Position numbers and translations under genes: made by a program. Below the pieces are notes generated by a model, which was not told the DNA's origin, searched no databases, and was given only the letters and a program-made list of their open reading frames with translations. DNA of 64,000 nt from the NCBI GenBank assembly GCA_016720595.1, contig JADKKI010000023.1, positions 1-64,000 on the forward strand, read 5' to 3'. This document shows positions 61,034-64,000 of the stretch, piece by piece. The stretch comes from Myxococcales bacterium (lineage in GTDB: Bacteria; Myxococcota_A; Polyangia; Haliangiales; Haliangiaceae). How positions within the stretch are numbered: the first letter of the stretch is position 1; every line of letters starts with the position of its first letter.

Positions 61034-62281
61034 GTGGTGGCCGTCGCCTCACTCGGGCTCCTCGGGTGCGGCTCGGAGAAGGACACGCCTGCGAACAAGG
61101 ATCCGGTGGCGACTACGGCCGCTCCGCGTGATGCGGGCGCGGTAGCGATCGATGCAGCTGCGCCCGCGCGCAAGGTGTTCCTGCACGGCGCCGGACGGTG
61201 CGGTGAGTGCCACGAGAAGATGTTCGACGAGTGGGAGACCTCGGCGCATGCCCGCGCGGCCACCTCGCCGCTGTTCAAGGCCGCGTCGGCGTCCGCCCAC
61301 GAGACCACCTGCGCGCGGTGTCACACGCCGCTGGCCGCGGATGCGCCGAAGGACATGATCACGACCGAGGGCGTGACCTGCGACGTCTGCCACACGCTGC
61401 GCGAGCCAAAGCCCGCGAAGACCGGCGCCGGGTTCCGCCTCGCGATCGACGACATGGTGAAGTTCGGTCCGCGCTGCAACCTCGACGACCACTACTTCCA
61501 TCGGATGGGCTGCTCGCCGGAGCACCAGCAGGCCGAGCTGTGCGGCAGCTGTCACTGGTGGGAGCCGCGCGGCGTGCCGGTGTTCACCGAGTACGCGGAC
61601 TGGAAGGCCGGGCCCGCGGCGGCGGCGAATCAGCCGTGCCAGGACTGCCACATGCCGAAGGAGAAGGCGCCGCTCGCCGTGGGCGCGCCAGTGCGCACGG
61701 GGGTGCCGCATCACGGGATGCTCGGGCTCGCCGCGGATCTGCGCGCGCGCGCCCTCGGCCTCGCGGTCAGCGTCAAGGACGAGGCCGGTACGCTCGCGGT
61801 GACCGTGGCGCTGACCAACGCGGGTGCAGGTCACTTCGTGCCCTCGGGGCTCCCGGAGCGGCGGGTGGTGGTGGTCGCGCGGGTCGTGGATCCGGCAGGC
61901 GCCGAGCTGGCGGTGGAGCGCCGGTCCCTGGGGCGCGTGCTGGTGGACGCCAAGGGAGCGGAGGTCCCGTTCTGGCGCGCGATCAAGGTCGGCAGCGATT
62001 CGCGGATCGCCCCGGGTGCCACCTGGTCCGAGACGTTCTCGTTCACGCCACCGGGCGCCGGGGTCGTGGAGATCGAGGTCCTCTACCGGAGCGCCTCGGA
62101 GACCCTGACCCGGGAGCTCGCGCTGCCCGAAGTGGAATCGGAGCGGATGACGGGGGCGAAGGTCCCGTTCGGTGGGCCCGGCACGGGCGGGCGTGCGAAG
62201 CTCCCGAAGACCGTGACGGTCAAGCCGCCGGTGGCGAAGAAGCGGCCGGCGAAGCAGGGCCCGGCGAAGCAGGGTAAATGA
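61034..62281 (+). CDS. pentahaem cytochrome c (c554-like) lipoprotein
   Basis: 415 aa from GTG 61034. Lipoprotein signal (L-L-G-C). Five C-x2-C-H haem sites: C-G-E-C-H (about 56), C-A-R-C-H (about 93), C-D-V-C-H (about 116), C-G-S-C-H (about 169), C-Q-D-C-H (about 202). The rest (about 230-380) is a beta domain with R-R-V-V-V-V-A-R; the tail is Lys/Pro-rich. It resembles cytochrome c554 / multihaem cytochromes of respiratory chains. The stop overlaps the next ATG by 4 bp. Confidence 0.85.
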   Translation: MVAVASLGLLGCGSEKDTPANKDPVATTAAPRDAGAVAIDAAAPARKVFLHGAGRCGECHEKMFDEWETSAHARAATSPLFKAASASAHETTCARCHTPLAADAPKDMITTEGVTCDVCHTLREPKPAKTGAGFRLAIDDMVKFGPRCNLDDHYFHRMGCSPEHQQAELCGSCHWWEPRGVPVFTEYADWKAGPAAAANQPCQDCHMPKEKAPLAVGAPVRTGVPHHGMLGLAADLRARALGLAVSVKDEAGTLAVTVALTNAGAGHFVPSGLPERRVVVVARVVDPAGAELAVERRSLGRVLVDAKGAEVPFWRAIKVGSDSRIAPGATWSETFSFTPPGAGVVEIEVLYRSASETLTRELALPEVESERMTGAKVPFGGPGTGGRAKLPKTVTVKPPVAKKRPAKQGPAKQGK

Positions 62282-64000
62282 AGCTACGTACGACGGTGTT
62301 CGTCTGGGTGTTGCTGCTCGTCGCCGCCGTGCTCGGCGCGACGATCGGCACGATCGCGGTGGTGTTCGATCGCTCCACCCGCCAGCGGATCGCGGACGAT
62401 TCGCTGCGCAGCCGCGACGTGGCGCGTGATCTCCACACCGAGCGGCAGTCGCTGACCCGGCAGGAGTGCCGGGTGGTCGCCGAGGAGCCGCGCCTGAAGG
62501 CGGTGGTCGCGACCGAGGACGTCGCGCGCGAGACCATCCTCGATGCCGTGCGTACGCTGGCGCAGACGTTGAACGCGGGCGTGTTCGTGATCGTCGACGG
62601 TGAGGGTCACCTGATCGCGGACAGCGCGCAGCCCGATGCCGCCGGCTTCGATCTCTCGGACCGGCCCGTGGTCAAGAAGGCGCTCGCCGACGGTGAGGAC
62701 TCCGGCGTGTGGACCGCGGAGGGCGTCGCGTATCAGGTCGCGGGCTGTCGCCTCGAGTTCGGCTCGCGCGTGGTCGGCGCGCTCGTGATCGGGCACGCGA
62801 TCGATGACGCGTTCGCCGATACGGTGGCGCGCCACACCGGCGGTGCGCTCGTGGTGACGCTCGATGGCAAGGCGTTGACGCTCAAGCCCGCCAGCGTGGA
62901 GGCCGACGAGATCGCGCCCGCGGTGACCGCGATCCGGGGCGATGCCCACGAGGTCACGCTCGGCGGTGAGGCGTTCTTCGCGCAGCTGTTGCCGGTGCCG
63001 GGCTACAGCGGCGAGCACCAGCTCGACTACCTGCTGCTGCGATCGATCGACGAGGCGCTCGCGCCGGCGCGCAAGGTGATCCGCATCCTCCTCCTGATCG
63101 TGGGCGCGGCAGCGCTCGCGACGTTGATCCTCGCGCTCGGCCTGGCGCGTCGCCTGTCGCGGCCGATCGATGCACTGGTGACCCGCACCCACGCGATCGC
63201 GCAGGGTGATCTCGCCCCGCGGCCGGTGAGCGGGCCCACCGAGGTGCAGGCGCTGGGCGCCGCGATGGATCGGATGGCCACCGAGATCGACGAGTCGCGC
63301 AAGCAGCTCGCCGACAAGGAGCGCCTCGCGCGCGAGCTCGAGATCGCGGCGCGGATCCAGACCTCGATCCTGCCGCGCAACGTGGAGGCTCCCGGCCTCG
63401 AGATCTCCGCGAAGATGATGACCGCCACCGAGGTCGGCGGGGACTATTACGATGTCCTCCCCGTCGAGGGCGGGTGCTGGATCGCGATGGGGGATGCCTC
63501 GGGGCACGGCCTCACCGCCGGCCTCGTCATGATGATGGTGCAGACCGGGGTGGCCACGCTGGTCGCCTCGAATCCGAACATGAACCCGCGCGACGTCCTG
63601 ACCTCACTCAATCACGTGCTCTACGAGAACGTCCACGAGCGGCTCGAGGCCGAGCGTCACATGACGCTGTCGCTCCTGCGATATCGACGCGACGGCTCGA
63701 TCGTGGTGGCGGGGGCGCACATGGACGCGGTGATCTGGCGCAAGGCGACGGGCTCCATCGAGCTGCTCGGGACGCCCGGGACGTTCCTCGCGATCACGCA
63801 GGACATCGAGCAGGTCAACCAGGAGGTGACCTGGGCGCTGACGCCGGGCGACGTGCTCGTGCTCCTCACCGACGGCGTGACCGAGGCCGAGAATGCCGCC
63901 GGGACGCCGTTCGACTACGAAGGGGTCACGAAGGTCGTCGAGGCCCACGCTGCGGAGTCCGTGCAGGCGCTCCGGGACGGTCTGTTCCAGGCCCTGGTCA
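62278..64000 (+). CDS. HAMP-SpoIIE (PP2C) phosphatase, partial at right edge
   Basis: 574 residues visible; the gene runs off the window. TM1 (about 7-28), a periplasmic sensor (about 30-265) of double-Cache type (V-F-V-I-V-D-G-E-G-H-L-I-A-D-S), TM2 (about 268-290), HAMP (about 290-345: R-R-L-S-R-P-I-D-A-L) and a linker coiled coil. The SpoIIE phosphatase core then starts V-G-G-D-Y-Y-D-V with G-D-A-S-G-H-G-L and L-L-T-D-G-V-T-E. RsbU-type enzymes of this build dephosphorylate anti-anti-sigma factors. Co-translation with the cytochrome gene suggests it senses the periplasmic electron-transfer system. Confidence 0.9.
   Translation, partial: MKLRTTVFVWVLLLVAAVLGATIGTIAVVFDRSTRQRIADDSLRSRDVARDLHTERQSLTRQECRVVAEEPRLKAVVATEDVARETILDAVRTLAQTLNAGVFVIVDGEGHLIADSAQPDAAGFDLSDRPVVKKALADGEDSGVWTAEGVAYQVAGCRLEFGSRVVGALVIGHAIDDAFADTVARHTGGALVVTLDGKALTLKPASVEADEIAPAVTAIRGDAHEVTLGGEAFFAQLLPVPGYSGEHQLDYLLLRSIDEALAPARKVIRILLLIVGAAALATLILALGLARRLSRPIDALVTRTHAIAQGDLAPRPVSGPTEVQALGAAMDRMATEIDESRKQLADKERLARELEIAARIQTSILPRNVEAPGLEISAKMMTATEVGGDYYDVLPVEGGCWIAMGDASGHGLTAGLVMMMVQTGVATLVASNPNMNPRDVLTSLNHVLYENVHERLEAERHMTLSLLRYRRDGSIVVAGAHMDAVIWRKATGSIELLGTPGTFLAITQDIEQVNQEVTWALTPGDVLVLLTDGVTEAENAAGTPFDYEGVTKVVEAHAAESVQALRDGLFQALV

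Overview
The window is very GC-rich, densely packed and runs from inside one chromosome region to a gene cut by the right edge. Many eukaryote-like Ser/Thr kinases (some fused to WD40, membrane or zinc-ribbon parts), many secreted lipoproteins, an ECF sigma factor coupled to a kinase, and von Willebrand-type lipoproteins point to a Myxococcota (deltaproteobacterial) genome, probably near Haliangium/Kofleria. The phylum is an inference; no rRNA or other marker gene is present.

Layout. 0-8.7 kb: surface lipoproteins and katG, which has an OxyR-like tetrad upstream. 8.7-19.2 kb: GMC oxidoreductase, GH5 glycosidase, CBM20 protein, a double-headed Ser/Thr kinase, a GON-domain lipoprotein, an OB-fold lipoprotein and a kinase fused to a membrane domain. 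19.2-42.2 kb: a large, apparently uncharacterised lipid-type biosynthetic and export locus. 42.2-48 kb: outer-membrane barrels, a spermidine-synthase-like protein, a hemolysin III family protein, a lysozyme-like lipoprotein and small lipoproteins. 48-55.2 kb: two degenerate kinases, a sigma factor and a kinase-WD40 protein. 55.2-64 kb: a c-type cytochrome / porin / cupredoxin operon that runs into a HAMP-SpoIIE phosphatase.

The 19.2-42.2 kb locus is the centrepiece. It has a phosphopantetheinyl transferase, an ACP, a FabZ-like dehydratase, two complete ketosynthases, two ketosynthase-like proteins without the catalytic Cys/His, FabG-type reductases (one lacking catalytic residues), a nitroreductase and two class III aminotransferases. 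It also has three radical SAM proteins that look like the MJ0619/Tes (tetraether synthase) family, an acyltransferase-3, a sterol-desaturase/fatty-acid-hydroxylase, a UPF0104 membrane protein and a LolCDE/MacB-like ABC transporter; an outer-membrane barrel is divergent. A radical SAM + SDR + aminotransferase set occurs twice. Fourteen plus-strand genes (23713-37030) are nearly all joined by 4-bp ATGA/GTGA overlaps. I infer that the locus builds a long acyl chain on a dedicated ACP, modifies it by radical chemistry and transamination, and moves the product to the envelope. The product is unknown.

A second, window-wide signal: at least eight unrelated genes have a TACNCT-like -10 hexamer exactly 6 nt before the start codon and lack a Shine-Dalgarno sequence, which predicts leaderless mRNAs. 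The signal fixes several starts and supports a 55-codon gene at 44946-45113.
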